In this document: positions 41,062-50,606 of the stretch, one piece after another
Position numbering within the stretch: position 1 is the first letter of the stretch
How the letters are laid out: each line of letters begins with the position of its first letter
Source: Catellatospora coxensis
GTDB taxonomy: Bacteria > Actinomycetota > Actinomycetes > Mycobacteriales > Micromonosporaceae
Assembly (NCBI RefSeq): GCF_016862635.1
Contig: NZ_BONI01000008.1
Coordinates: 119,629-183,628, forward strand
Reading direction: 5' to 3'
Length of the DNA stretch: 64,000 bases
The notes under the pieces: model-generated
What the model was told of the DNA's origin: nothing
What the model saw: only the letters and a program-made list of their open reading frames with translations
Databases searched by the model: none
Position numbers and translations under genes: made by a program

Positions 41062-41085
41062 GCCGCACAGCCCCCGCTGTGCGGC
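41062..41085 (+). promoter_or_regulatory. Perfect hairpin between infC and rpmI
   Basis: GCCGCACAGC (41062-41071) and GCTGTGCGGC (41076-41085) form a perfect 10-bp stem with loop CCCC, in the 71-bp gap before rpmI. There is no T-run. It could be an L20- or L35-related control site, an RNA processing site or a partial terminator. Confidence 0.6.
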
Positions 41086-41113
41086 GAGATTCTGCAACAG
41101 GGGAGAACTTCCT

Positions 41114-41308
41114 ATGCCGAAGATGAAGAAGCACAGTGGCATGGCCAAGCGGGTCAAGGTGACCGGCTCTGGCAAGATCATGCGCGAGCAGACCGGTCTG
41201 CGCCACCGCCTGGAGGTCAAGTCCTCCAAGGAGACCCGGAGCCTGAGCGGCACGGTCCCGGTGGCCAAGGCCGACGAGAAGCGCATCAAGAAGATGCTCG
41301 GCCGCTGA
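41114..41308 (+). CDS. rpmI: 50S ribosomal protein L35
   Basis: Small basic protein of the large ribosomal subunit, 64 aa. The family pattern is plain: [20 protein letters not shown], then [16 protein letters not shown] and the ending [14 protein letters not shown] 41114 has GGGGAG upstream. It lies between infC and rplT in the universal infC-rpmI-rplT order. Confidence 0.98.
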   Translation: MPKMKKHSGMAKRVKVTGSGKIMREQTGLRHRLEVKSSKETRSLSGTVPVAKADEKRIKKMLGR

Positions 41309-41349
41309 CGCGCGCCTTTTAGCCAAGAACTTTTAAAGGAGAAGCTGAT

Positions 41350-41721
41350 ATGGCACGCGTCAAGCGGGCGGTCAACGCCCAGAAGAAGCGCCGTACCCTG
41401 CTCGAGGCCGCCAGCGGTTACCGCGGCCAGCGCTCCCGCCTGTACCGCAAGGCGAAGGAGCAGATCCTCCACTCGATGCAGTACGCCTACCGCGACCGCA
41501 AGGACCGCAAGGGCGACTTCCGGCAGCTGTGGATCACCCGCATCAACGCGGGCGCTCGTGCCAACGGCATGACGTACAACCGCCTCATCCAGGGCCTCAA
41601 GCTCGCGGGTGTCGAGGTGGACCGCAAGATCCTGGCCGACCTGGCCGTCAACGACGAGGCCGCGTTCGCCGGCATCGTCGCGGTGGCCAAGAAGGCCGTC
41701 GCCGAGGCTCAGGCCGCCTGA
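41350..41721 (+). CDS. rplT: 50S ribosomal protein L20
   Basis: Early assembly protein of the 50S subunit and, in some bacteria, the repressor of its own operon. The 123-aa chain has the long basic N-terminal helix ([21 protein letters not shown] with [11 protein letters not shown]) and the globular part [23 protein letters not shown] 41350 follows AAAGGAGAAG. The next gene starts nine bases after its stop. Confidence 0.98.
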   Translation: MARVKRAVNAQKKRRTLLEAASGYRGQRSRLYRKAKEQILHSMQYAYRDRKDRKGDFRQLWITRINAGARANGMTYNRLIQGLKLAGVEVDRKILADLAVNDEAAFAGIVAVAKKAVAEAQAA

Positions 41722-41729
41722 GCCCGTCG

Positions 41730-42563
41730 GTGACGCAGCACTTCCAGCGACCCGGGGACCCGCTGTTCACGCAGCGGACTCCCCGGGTCGTTGCCGCTGT
41801 CAAGCTGCACCGCCGCCGCGACCGCGAGAAGGCCGGCCGCTTCCTGGCCGAGGGCCCGCAGGCGGTGCGGGAGGCCCTCGAAGCCGGCGCGGTGCGCGAG
41901 ATCTTCGTGACCGAGGACGGCCGCGCCCGCCACCGCACGCTGCTGCGCGGCGCGACCTTCTCCGTGGTGACCGACGAGGCCATGCAGTCGCTGGCCGACA
42001 CGGTCACCCCGCAGGGCGTCATCGCCGTCTGCGACCTGCTCGACGTGCCCCTCGAAGCGGCTTTGGCCCGCGCGCCGCGGCTGGTCGCGGTGGCCGTCGA
42101 GATCCGCGACCCCGGCAACGCCGGCACGGTGCTGCGCACCGCCGACGCCGCGGGCGCCACCGCCGTGATCTTCGCCGGCGACGCCGTGGACCCCTTCAAC
42201 CCCAAGTGTGTACGCGCCTCCGCCGGCAGCCTGTTCCACCTCGACGTGGTACGCGCCCCCGACGCCGCCGCGACCCTGGCCGCCCTGCGCGAAGCGGGCC
42301 TGCGCACCCTGGCCACCTCCGGCTACGGCGCGACCGACCTCGACGACCTCGCCGACGACGGCTCCCTCGCGCAGCCGACCGCGTGGCTGTTCGGCTCCGA
42401 GGCGCACGGCCTGCCCGACGAGCTGCGCGACGCCGCCGACGCCGCGGTCCGCGTCCCCATCCACGGCCGCGCCGAGAGCCTCAACCTCGCGGCGGCAGCC
42501 GCGGTCTGCCTCTACGCCTCCGCCCGCGCCCAACGCCGCCTCACCGAGCCCCGCCCCGCATAG
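41730..42563 (+). CDS. SpoU/TrmH-family RNA 2'-O-methyltransferase
   Basis: A 277-aa SPOUT methyltransferase acting on rRNA or tRNA ribose. An N-terminal substrate-binding domain (KLHRRRDREKAGRFLAEGPQ) is followed by the three SpoU motifs: EIRDPGNAGTVLRTADAAG, WLFGSEAHGL and VPIHGRAESLNLAAAAAV, which form the trefoil knot that binds SAM. GTG 41730 is chosen because it follows the rplT stop closely. A gene of this family next to rplT and upstream of pheS is common in actinobacteria. The exact target nucleotide is unknown. Confidence 0.93.
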   Translation: MTQHFQRPGDPLFTQRTPRVVAAVKLHRRRDREKAGRFLAEGPQAVREALEAGAVREIFVTEDGRARHRTLLRGATFSVVTDEAMQSLADTVTPQGVIAVCDLLDVPLEAALARAPRLVAVAVEIRDPGNAGTVLRTADAAGATAVIFAGDAVDPFNPKCVRASAGSLFHLDVVRAPDAAATLAALREAGLRTLATSGYGATDLDDLADDGSLAQPTAWLFGSEAHGLPDELRDAADAAVRVPIHGRAESLNLAAAAAVCLYASARAQRRLTEPRPA

Positions 42564-42611
42564 CCGGCCCGACCCCGCCACCCCCCACCCGGCCGGCCGG
42601 CCCCGCCCGTC

Positions 42612-42676
42612 ATCGACGTTGGCCTATCACGGCGACTTTTCGCGTGCCGGATTCGATGTGATAGGCCAACGTCGAT
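42612..42676. repeat. Family B palindromic element, copy B3
   Basis: Arms of 24 bases at 42612-42635 and 42653-42676, beginning ATCGACGTTGGCCTATCAC, pair at 22 of 24 positions. The centre (CTTTTCGCGTGCCGGAT) has diverged from B1 and B2. It lies 49 bp after the methyltransferase gene. Confidence 0.9.
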
Positions 42677-42765
42677 CAAAAGCGGGCGGCGGGGAACGGG
42701 AGCGCGGAGGGAGCGCGCCGCGGGGTATGCTCCGGGGCGAGACGATGTCCGAGAGGGAGCCGACG

Positions 42766-42816
42766 ATGAAGCGCCGTTCCTTTAGCCAGCCCGCCGGTGG
42801 CGGGCGGCGGAACTGA
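42766..42816 (+). CDS. Possible 16-codon leader frame upstream of pheS
   Basis: ATG 42766 with GAGGGAG just upstream opens a short frame starting MKRRSFSQPAGGGRRN and stopping at TGA 42814-42816. An earlier in-frame ATG is at 42745. The frame ends 77 bases before the TAGACT box, so it lies upstream of the likely pheS promoter. It has one Phe codon only, which is weak support for attenuation. It may be chance. Confidence 0.25.
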   Translation: MKRRSFSQPAGGGRRN

Positions 42817-44016
<1,200 letters not shown>

Positions 44017-44018
44017 CC

Positions 44019-46499
44019 ATGAAGGTCGGACTGTCATGGCTGCGTGAGCATGTCGAGCTGCCCGCGGACCTCACCGAGGCCGATCTCGACCTCGCGCTGA
44101 ACAACCTCGGCATCGAGGTCGAGGAGATCGCGGACCAGCGCCACTCGGTGCAGGGTTCGCTGGTGGTCGGCAAGGTGCTGACCATCGAGGAGCTGACCGA
44201 GTTCAAGAAGCCGATCCGCTTCTGCACCGTGGACGTGGGCCAGGCCAACGGCTCCGGCGCGCCGCAGGAGATCGTCTGCGGGGCCCGCAACTTCGCCGAG
44301 GGCGACCGGGTCGTGGTGATCCTGCCCGGCGGCGTGCTGCCCGGCGGCTTCGCCATCGGCGCGCGCAAGACGTACGGCCGCAACTCGCACGGCATGATCT
44401 GCTCCGCGGCGGAGCTGGGCCTGTCCGGCGACCACGACGGCATCATCGTGCTGCCCGAGTCGGTGACCGCGCAGCCGGGCGACGACGCGCGCCCGGTGGT
44501 CGGCCTCGACGACATCGAGGTGCACGTCACGGTCACGCCCGACCGCGGCTACCAGATGTCGGTGCGCGGCCTGGCCCGCGAGCTGGGCCACGCCTTCCAG
44601 GCCCGGTTCACCGACCCCGGTCTCGCGCCCGCCCCCGGCGGCACCGCGGCCCCGGCCTGGCCGGTGACCATCCAGGACACCCAGGGCTGCGACCGGTTCG
44701 CCGCCCGGCTGGTGCGCGGGATCGACCCGTCCGCGCCGACCCCGGACTGGATGGCCAAGCGCCTGCTCACCGCGGGTGTCCGCACCCTCGGCCTGGCGAT
44801 CGACATCACCAACTACGTGATGCTCGAACTCGGCCAGCCGATGCACGCCTTCGACGCCGACCGGATCACCGGCGGCCTCGTGGTGCGCCGGGCGACCGAG
44901 GGCGAGAAGCTCACCACTCTCGACGGCCAGGCCCGTGTGCTGTCCGCCGAGGACATGGTGATCTGCGATGACACCGGCCCGGTCTCGCTGGCCGCCGTGA
45001 TGGGCGGCCAGACGTCCGAGGTCGTCGACGGCACGGTGAACGTGCTGTTCGAAGCGGCGCACTGGGACCCGACGATGGTCGGGCGCACGGCGCGGCGGCA
45101 CAGGCTGTTCAGCGAGGCCGCCAAGCGCTGGGAGCGCGGCGTCGACCGGCAGCTGTGCCTGGTCGCCATCGAGCGCGCGGTGCAGCTGCTGGTCGAGCAC
45201 GGCGGCGGCACGGCGGGCGAGGAGATCCTCGACCTGAACCACCCCGGCGACCCGGTCATGATCTCGATGGCGGCGACCGAGCCCAGCCGGCTGATCGGCG
45301 TGGACTACCCCGTCGACCGCGTCGGTGACCTGCTCACCGAGGTGGGCTGCGACACCGCGGTGTACGACGACCGCGTCGACGTGATCACCCCGTCCTGGCG
45401 GCCCGACCTGCGCCAGCCCGCTGACCTGGTCGAGGAGGTCGTCCGCCTGGACGGCTTCGAGAACGTGCCCAGCGTGCTGCCGATCGCCCCGCCCGGCAAC
45501 GGCCTCACCCCGGCGCAGCGCCGCAAGCGCTCGGTCGGGCGCTCGCTGGCCGAGCAGGGTTACGTCGAGGTGCTGTCGTACCCGTTCGTGTCCGCGACCG
45601 CGCTGGCCACCCTCGGCCTGCCGACGGACGCGGTGCGGCTGGCCAACCCGCTGTCCGACGAGGAACCGCTGATGCGGACCAGCCTGCTGCCGCCGCTGCT
45701 GACCGCGCTCAAGCGCAACGTCGGCCGCGGGCAGCGGGACGTGGCGCTGTTCGAGCAGGGCCTGGTCTTCCTGCCCGACCTGTCCGCCGGCGTGCCGCCG
45801 GTGCTGGGCGTGGCGGGCCGGCCCGACCCGGCGCTGTGGGAGAAGGCGAACGCCTCCGTGCCGGTGCAGCCGTGGCACGTGGCGGTCGTGCTGGCCGGCG
45901 AGTTCGAGCGCTCCGGCTGGTGGGGTCCCGGCCGCGCGGCGTCCTGGTCGGACGCCGTGCAGGCGGCCCGGGACGTGCTGGCGGCCTCGGCTGTGCCGGA
46001 CGCGTCGGTCGGTGTCGCCGCGGCGCAGCGGTCGCCGTGGCACCCGGGCCGGTGCGCCGCGATCTCCGTCGACGGCGTCGTCGTCGGGTACGCGGGCGAG
46101 CTGCACCCGGCCGTGTGCGCCGCGCTGGAGCTGCCCAAGCGCACCTGCGCGATGGAGCTGAACCTGGACGCGGTGCCGCTGCCCAAGCCGACCCCGCCGC
46201 CGGTGTTCTCGACGTACCCGCCGGCGCTGATCGACGTGGCCCTGGTGCTGCCCTCGGAGGTGCCGGCGGCGCAGGTGGAGGCGGCGCTGGCCGAGGGCGC
46301 GGGTGCGCTGCTGGAGTCGGTGCGGCTGTTCGACGTGTACACGTCCGAGCAGCTCGGCGCGGGTCAGCGCTCGCTGGCGTACAAGCTGACGTTCCGCGCG
46401 CCGGACCGGACCCTGACCGTCGAGGAGGCGGTCGCGGCCCGGGACGCGGCGGTGGCCGTCACGGCGCAGCGCTTCGGCGCGGTCCTGCGCGGCGCCTGA
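44019..46499 (+). CDS. pheT: Phenylalanyl-tRNA synthetase beta subunit
   Basis: Editing and tRNA-binding subunit, 826 aa. Domains in order: an N-terminal tRNA-binding OB domain (QGSLVVGKVLTIEELT, EIVCGARNFAEGD), B3/B4 editing module (RFAARLVRGIDPS, ITNYVMLELGQPMHAFD), B5, a catalytic-like core (DLVEEVVRLDGFENVPSVLP) and the C-terminal anticodon-binding FDX-ACB domain (FSTYPPALIDVALVLPSEVP). The stop overlaps the next gene's ATG by one base (TGATG). Confidence 0.97.
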   Translation: MKVGLSWLREHVELPADLTEADLDLALNNLGIEVEEIADQRHSVQGSLVVGKVLTIEELTEFKKPIRFCTVDVGQANGSGAPQEIVCGARNFAEGDRVVVILPGGVLPGGFAIGARKTYGRNSHGMICSAAELGLSGDHDGIIVLPESVTAQPGDDARPVVGLDDIEVHVTVTPDRGYQMSVRGLARELGHAFQARFTDPGLAPAPGGTAAPAWPVTIQDTQGCDRFAARLVRGIDPSAPTPDWMAKRLLTAGVRTLGLAIDITNYVMLELGQPMHAFDADRITGGLVVRRATEGEKLTTLDGQARVLSAEDMVICDDTGPVSLAAVMGGQTSEVVDGTVNVLFEAAHWDPTMVGRTARRHRLFSEAAKRWERGVDRQLCLVAIERAVQLLVEHGGGTAGEEILDLNHPGDPVMISMAATEPSRLIGVDYPVDRVGDLLTEVGCDTAVYDDRVDVITPSWRPDLRQPADLVEEVVRLDGFENVPSVLPIAPPGNGLTPAQRRKRSVGRSLAEQGYVEVLSYPFVSATALATLGLPTDAVRLANPLSDEEPLMRTSLLPPLLTALKRNVGRGQRDVALFEQGLVFLPDLSAGVPPVLGVAGRPDPALWEKANASVPVQPWHVAVVLAGEFERSGWWGPGRAASWSDAVQAARDVLAASAVPDASVGVAAAQRSPWHPGRCAAISVDGVVVGYAGELHPAVCAALELPKRTCAMELNLDAVPLPKPTPPPVFSTYPPALIDVALVLPSEVPAAQVEAALAEGAGALLESVRLFDVYTSEQLGAGQRSLAYKLTFRAPDRTLTVEEAVAARDAAVAVTAQRFGAVLRGA

Positions 46500-47389
46500 T
46501 GTTCGTCCCCGACATCGCCGCTGCGAAGCGGGTCATCGCCGGACGCGAGTTCGACTTCGACCGCCAGGTCGCGGTGATGGCGGTGGTGAACCGGACCCCG
46601 GACTCGTTCTACGACAAGGGGGCCACGTACGCGCTCGACGCGGCGGTCGCGGCAGTGGATGCCGCGGCCGCCGCGGGGGCGGACTGGGTCGACATCGGCG
46701 GGGTGAAGTTCTCCCCCGAGGGCGGCGAGGTCCACGCCGACGTGGAGCTGGAGCGGGTGCTGCCGGTGGTGCGGGCCACCGCCGAGCGGCACCCGCACCT
46801 GGTGATCAGCGTGGACACGTTCCGCGCCGACGTCGCGCAGGCCTGCCTGGACGCGGGCGCGCACGTCGTCAACGACACCACCGGCCTGCACGACCCGACC
46901 CTGGCCGACCTGGTGGCGCAGCGCGCGCACACCCAGCTGATCGTCACGCACAGCCGGGCCAGGCCGCGCACCCACTTCCCGCGGCCGCAGTACGCCGACG
47001 TGGCGGGGGAGATCGCGGAGTTCCTGCGCTCGCGGGTGGCCGTCGCGCTGGAGCGCGGGGTGCGCCCCGACCAGATCGTCATCGATCCGGGCCACGACCT
47101 GAACAAGAACACGTTCCACACGCTCGAACTGACCCGGCGGCTGCCGGAGATCGCCGCGGTCGGATACCCGATGCTGGCCGCGGTCTCCAACAAGGACTTC
47201 GTCGGCGAGACGCTGGACCGCCCGCAGGGGGAGCGGCTGTCCGGCAGCCTCGCCGCCGCGGTGGCCTCGATCATGCTCGGGGCCCGGATCGTGCGCATGC
47301 ACAACGTGCGCGAGTCCGTGGACGCGGTACGCATGACCGAGGCGATCCTGGGCTGGCGGCAGCCGGCCTACACCGTGCACAACATGTGA
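46499..47389 (+). CDS. FolP2-type dihydropteroate synthase paralogue
   Basis: A 296-aa TIM-barrel protein of the dihydropteroate synthase family. Its motifs match mycobacterial FolP2, not FolP1: VNRTPDSFYDKGATY, DIGGVKFSPEGGEV in place of the p-aminobenzoate loop GGESTRPG, IDPGHDLNKNTFHTL and SNKDFVGETL in place of the SRK motif. FolP2 of mycobacteria is reported to lack dihydropteroate synthase activity, so the reaction here is unknown. It is translationally coupled to pheT, and a reductase follows. Confidence 0.88.
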   Translation: MFVPDIAAAKRVIAGREFDFDRQVAVMAVVNRTPDSFYDKGATYALDAAVAAVDAAAAAGADWVDIGGVKFSPEGGEVHADVELERVLPVVRATAERHPHLVISVDTFRADVAQACLDAGAHVVNDTTGLHDPTLADLVAQRAHTQLIVTHSRARPRTHFPRPQYADVAGEIAEFLRSRVAVALERGVRPDQIVIDPGHDLNKNTFHTLELTRRLPEIAAVGYPMLAAVSNKDFVGETLDRPQGERLSGSLAAAVASIMLGARIVRMHNVRESVDAVRMTEAILGWRQPAYTVHNM

Positions 47390-47398
47390 GGTCCGCGT

Positions 47399-48112
47399 AT
47401 GCGCAGGCTGTCGCCCGAACCCGCCGCCGAGCTGTCCGAGTCCGAGCTGCTCGCCGCCTATCCGCGCACGGACGGGCCGCTGCTGCGGGTCAACATGATC
47501 ACCTCGTTGGACGGGGCGGCCACCCTGGCGGGCCGCTCCGGTTCACTGGGCAGCCCCGCCGACCAGGACCTGATGAAGCGGCTGCGGATGCAGGCCGACG
47601 CGGTCGTGGTCGGCGCGGGCACGATCCGGGTCGAGGGTTACGGCGCGACCCTGCTCGACGAGCCCGCTCAGGCGTGGCGGGTCGCCCAGGGGCTCACCCC
47701 GCACCCGCGCTTCGCCGTGGTGACCCGCGGCGGTGACATCCCGGACAAGTTCTTCGCGGACCCGCCCGCGCGGCCGATCGTGCTCACGTACGCCTCCGCG
47801 CCGCACGCCTACCCCGACGCCGCCGAGGTCGTCGACTGCGGGGACTCCTCGGTCGACCCGGGTGTGCTGGTCGCCGAACTGGCGGCCCGCGGCCTGTCCC
47901 AGGTCCTCTGCGAGGGCGGCCCGCACCTGCTCGGCAGCCTGGTGGCCGCCGACCTCGTCGACGAGCTGTGCCTCACGGTCAGCCCGACACTGGCCGGACC
48001 CGGCTCGGTCCGCATCGTCGCCGGCCCGCCGTCGGCTCCGCACCGGCTGCGCCCCGCCCACGTCCTGACCGACGGCACCCACCTCTTCCTTCGCCACGTC
48101 CGCGCCCGCTGA
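47399..48112 (+). CDS. RibD C-terminal-type (DHFR-fold) reductase
   Basis: A 237-aa stand-alone reductase domain related to the C-terminal half of RibD and to dihydrofolate reductase. Motifs: VNMITSLDGAATLAGRSG, ADAVVVGAGTIRVEGYG, VLCEGGPHLLGSLVAADLVDELCLTVSP. There is no deaminase domain, and a full RibD is already encoded at 32602. It begins nine bases after the FolP2-type gene. M. tuberculosis Rv2671, of similar type, can replace dihydrofolate reductase, so a pterin role is possible. Confidence 0.88.
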   Translation: MRRLSPEPAAELSESELLAAYPRTDGPLLRVNMITSLDGAATLAGRSGSLGSPADQDLMKRLRMQADAVVVGAGTIRVEGYGATLLDEPAQAWRVAQGLTPHPRFAVVTRGGDIPDKFFADPPARPIVLTYASAPHAYPDAAEVVDCGDSSVDPGVLVAELAARGLSQVLCEGGPHLLGSLVAADLVDELCLTVSPTLAGPGSVRIVAGPPSAPHRLRPAHVLTDGTHLFLRHVRAR

Positions 48113-48267
48113 CGCGTGAACCCGCGCCTGGTGTCCGGCATCGCCGGGTCCGGGTGGCGAAGACGCCGGCGAAATTTCCTCCGGCACCGTGTCCGATCCG
48201 GGGCGGGCCGTTCGTAGCGCAGGCAGGAGGCGGCCGGCCCAGGCCGCCCGGACCAGGGAGTGACGGC

Positions 48268-48633
48268 ATGACGCGGTACTTGATCTCGTTCAACGACGGC
48301 GCGATGGACCACATCTCCGCCGGTGACCTGCCCGAGGTGGGCAAGGCGGCGCACGCGGTGTGCCAGGACGCGGTGAACGCGGGCGTGTTCGTGTTCGGCG
48401 CCGGACTCGAACGCCAGCAGGCGAGCGTCGTGGCCACGGACGGGATGGTCACCGACGGCCCCTACCCGGAGACCAAGGAGGTCATCGGCGGGTTCGTGGT
48501 CGTCGACGTGGCCACCCGCGAGGAGGCGCTGGAGTGGGCTGCCAAGATCGCCGCCGCCTGCCGCTGCGCGCAGGAGGTCCGCGAGCTCCTGCCCGATCCC
48601 GAGCTGGACGCGCTGCTGCGCCGGGCCGGCTAG
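48268..48633 (+). CDS. YCII-related (DGPF-type) domain protein
   Basis: A 121-aa cytosolic protein of the YCII/DGPF alpha-beta barrel fold. The sequence has the typical motif TDGPYPETKEVIGGFVVVDV and an adjacent helix ATREEALEWAAKI. Many relatives sit next to ECF sigma factor genes or act as small enzymes, but none is adjacent here. ATG 48268 has CAGGGAG upstream. It converges on the MFS gene, with the stops only one base apart. Confidence 0.88.
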   Translation: MTRYLISFNDGAMDHISAGDLPEVGKAAHAVCQDAVNAGVFVFGAGLERQQASVVATDGMVTDGPYPETKEVIGGFVVVDVATREEALEWAAKIAAACRCAQEVRELLPDPELDALLRRAG

Positions 48634-48634
48634 G

Positions 48635-49897
48635 TCAGGCGGCGGCGGGCTCGGGGACCCGGGCGGTCGGGGTGACGGGGGTGTCGGCGCGCAGGTGGCG
48701 TACGCCGCGGTTGGTGAGCATGCCGACCACCCCGAGCACCATCACCCCCGCCGAGCAGAGCAGGGCGTTGCGGGTGCCGATCCACTCGGCCAGCGGACCC
48801 GCGGCGACCTGCCCGACCGGCATGGCCAGGAACGAGCCGAGCATGTCGTACGAGTAGACCCGGGCGAGCCGGTCCGCGGGCACGTGCCGCTGCAGCGCCG
48901 AGTCCCAGGCGATGGCGAACTGCTCGACGGCGAACCCGGCGATGAACCCGCAGGCCACCAGCACGGGCAGCGTCGGCAGCTCGGCCAGGGCCAGGGTGGG
49001 CAGCGCGAAGGCGAGCGTGCTGACGCAGCCGACCAGCAGCGGCCGGCGCAACCGCACCCGCAGCGCCAGCACCGCCCCGGCGACCATGCCGGCGGTGCTC
49101 GCGGCCAGCACGGTGCCCCAGCCGGACCGGCCGATGGTGGTGTCGGCGACGGTGGGACCGAGCACGCTCATGCCGCCGCTGTGCGCCGCGTTGATGAACA
49201 TGAACGCCAGCACCACCGACCAGACCCAGCTGCGCGAGACGAACTCGGTCCAGCCCACGCGCAGCTCGCGCAGGGTGCTCTCGCGCGGTGTGGCGCGGTC
49301 GCGAACGTCGGGCACGCGGACCAGCGCGAACGCGATCGCGCTCAGCGCGAAGGTGGCGGCGTCGGCGGCCAATCCCCAGCCGGGGCCGACGACGGCGACG
49401 AGCACCCCGCCCAGCGACGCTCCCGCGATCATGGCGGTGTTGCCGCCGAGGCGGTTGAGGGCGTTGGCGGGGGTGAGCAGGTCGGCGGGCACGGTCTGCG
49501 GCACGAGCGCGGCGGTCGCGGGCATGGCGATGGCGCTGACCATGCCGTTGACGGCGCTCAGCCCGATCAGCAGCGGGACGGTCGCGGTGCCGGTGAGCAC
49601 CAGCGCGGCGACCGCGGCCTGGGTGAGGGCGGCCAGCGCGCTGGAGCCGACCATGACCAGGTGCCGGGGGAGCCGGTCGGCGAGCACGCCGCCGAACAGC
49701 ACGAACAGCACGTTGGCCAGGGACCGCGCCCCGACGATCAGCCCCAGGGCGATGGGGGAGCGGGTCAGGTCGAGCACGGCGAAGGCCAGCGCGATCGGCG
49801 CGGCGGCGTTGCCGAGCAGGCTGACCACGCGGCCGGTGACCAGATGGCGGAACGGGGCGTGGCGCAGCGGCGCGAACGAGTCGCGGAAGGTGGTCAT
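48635..49897 (-). CDS. Major facilitator superfamily transporter
   Basis: A 420-aa integral membrane protein with about 12 hydrophobic helices. It starts FRDSFAPLRHAPFRHLVTGR, with the MFS cytoplasmic-loop motif GGVLADRLPRHLVM between helices 2 and 3. It resembles the MFS group linked to drug export (enterobactin exporter/MefA-like). ATG 49897 overlaps the stop of the upstream ArsR-type regulator gene (ATGA), so the pair is coupled and probably controlled by that regulator. Confidence 0.93.
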   Translation of the reverse strand: MTTFRDSFAPLRHAPFRHLVTGRVVSLLGNAAAPIALAFAVLDLTRSPIALGLIVGARSLANVLFVLFGGVLADRLPRHLVMVGSSALAALTQAAVAALVLTGTATVPLLIGLSAVNGMVSAIAMPATAALVPQTVPADLLTPANALNRLGGNTAMIAGASLGGVLVAVVGPGWGLAADAATFALSAIAFALVRVPDVRDRATPRESTLRELRVGWTEFVSRSWVWSVVLAFMFINAAHSGGMSVLGPTVADTTIGRSGWGTVLAASTAGMVAGAVLALRVRLRRPLLVGCVSTLAFALPTLALAELPTLPVLVACGFIAGFAVEQFAIAWDSALQRHVPADRLARVYSYDMLGSFLAMPVGQVAAGPLAEWIGTRNALLCSAGVMVLGVVGMLTNRGVRHLRADTPVTPTARVPEPAAA

Positions 49898-50499
49898 GCC
49901 TGCTCCTCGGCGGGGGTGGGGGATGCGCTCGTGGCGCGGGCGGCGTCGTCCTGCAGGCGGAACAGGGCGATGGTGGCGCTGACGGGCACGGTGCCCGGGG
50001 TGTGCGGGCGCTGGGCGATGCGGTGCATGTGCTCGCTGGCCTGGGCGATCCGGTCGCGGATGCCCTTCCACTCGTCGAGGTCGACCCACAGTTCGGCGTC
50101 GGTGAGGGTGCCGACGGCGGCGGGGCCGGTGACGATGGAGCGGGCGCGGCGCTGGAGTTCGGCGGCGAGGGCGGCGTACACGATCTGGACGTCGTCGGGC
50201 TGCGGGTGTGCCTGGTCGCCGCGCGGGGTGAACGCCTTGCCGACGTCGTACCGGTAGCGCTTGGCCTGCCCGCCGCGGATCTTCTCCTCCCCGGCGACCT
50301 CGATCGAATGCGCGTTGAGCAGCAGCCGCAGGTGGTAGCTGGCGTTGGCGTGGGTGATGCCCAGCTCGCGGGCGATCTCGGCGGCGGTCATCTCCGCTCC
50401 GGTGAGCAGCGACAGGATGCGCAGCCGGATGGGGTGGGCCAGGGCGCGCAGGTCGCCGGTGACCGTGCGCCCGGTCTCCTGCTCATCTCCCAAAGACAT
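49894..50499 (-). CDS. ArsR-type winged-helix transcriptional regulator
   Basis: A 201-aa regulator with an N-terminal winged helix (GDLRALAHPIRLRILSLLTG, then AAEIARELGITHANASYHLRLL) and a C-terminal helical part that may bind the ligand or form the dimer. No CxC metal site is visible, so a metal effector is unlikely. ATG 50499 lies directly next to repeated TTGGGGAGTCT sequences that look like its operator. The MFS gene follows with ATGA overlap. Confidence 0.92.
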   Translation of the reverse strand: MSLGDEQETGRTVTGDLRALAHPIRLRILSLLTGAEMTAAEIARELGITHANASYHLRLLLNAHSIEVAGEEKIRGGQAKRYRYDVGKAFTPRGDQAHPQPDDVQIVYAALAAELQRRARSIVTGPAAVGTLTDAELWVDLDEWKGIRDRIAQASEHMHRIAQRPHTPGTVPVSATIALFRLQDDAARATSASPTPAEEQA

Positions 50500-50500
50500 G

Positions 50501-50542
50501 TTGGGGAGTCTAGACCACCAAACGTTTCTTGGGGAGTCTGGA
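50501..50542. promoter_or_regulatory. Direct repeats, probable ArsR operator
   Basis: TTGGGGAGTCTAGA (50501-50514) and TTGGGGAGTCTGGA (50529-50542) match at 13 of 14 positions and are 28 bp apart from start to start. They lie between the regulator gene (starting at 50499, minus strand) and the TNT gene (starting at 50607, plus strand). A related TTTGGGAG reads from the minus strand inside the first codons of the regulator gene. Confidence 0.6.
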
Positions 50543-50564
50543 GAGCAACCCCACCGCCCTCCCG

Positions 50565-50600
50565 CCCGTTAGTGATCACGCCTATTGGTTCACTAACGGG
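50565..50600 (+). promoter_or_regulatory. Hairpin over the TNT gene ribosome site
   Basis: CCCGTTAGTG (50565-50574) and CACTAACGGG (50591-50600) are perfectly complementary around a 16-base loop. The right arm runs into GGGGG at 50598-50602, the only likely ribosome site, with GTG 50607 four bases further. Folding would therefore limit translation of the TNT-domain gene. Confidence 0.6.
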
Positions 50601-50606
50601 GGTTTT

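Noticed and set aside
25299..42676. CRISPR-like array from repeated family B sequences
   Set aside because: The copies are kilobases apart with genes between them, and each is a self-complementary unit; there are no regular spacers or cas genes.
42745..42816. Phenylalanine attenuator leader peptide for pheST
   Set aside because: The short frame contains only one Phe codon and lies before the likely pheS promoter, so classical attenuation is unlikely.
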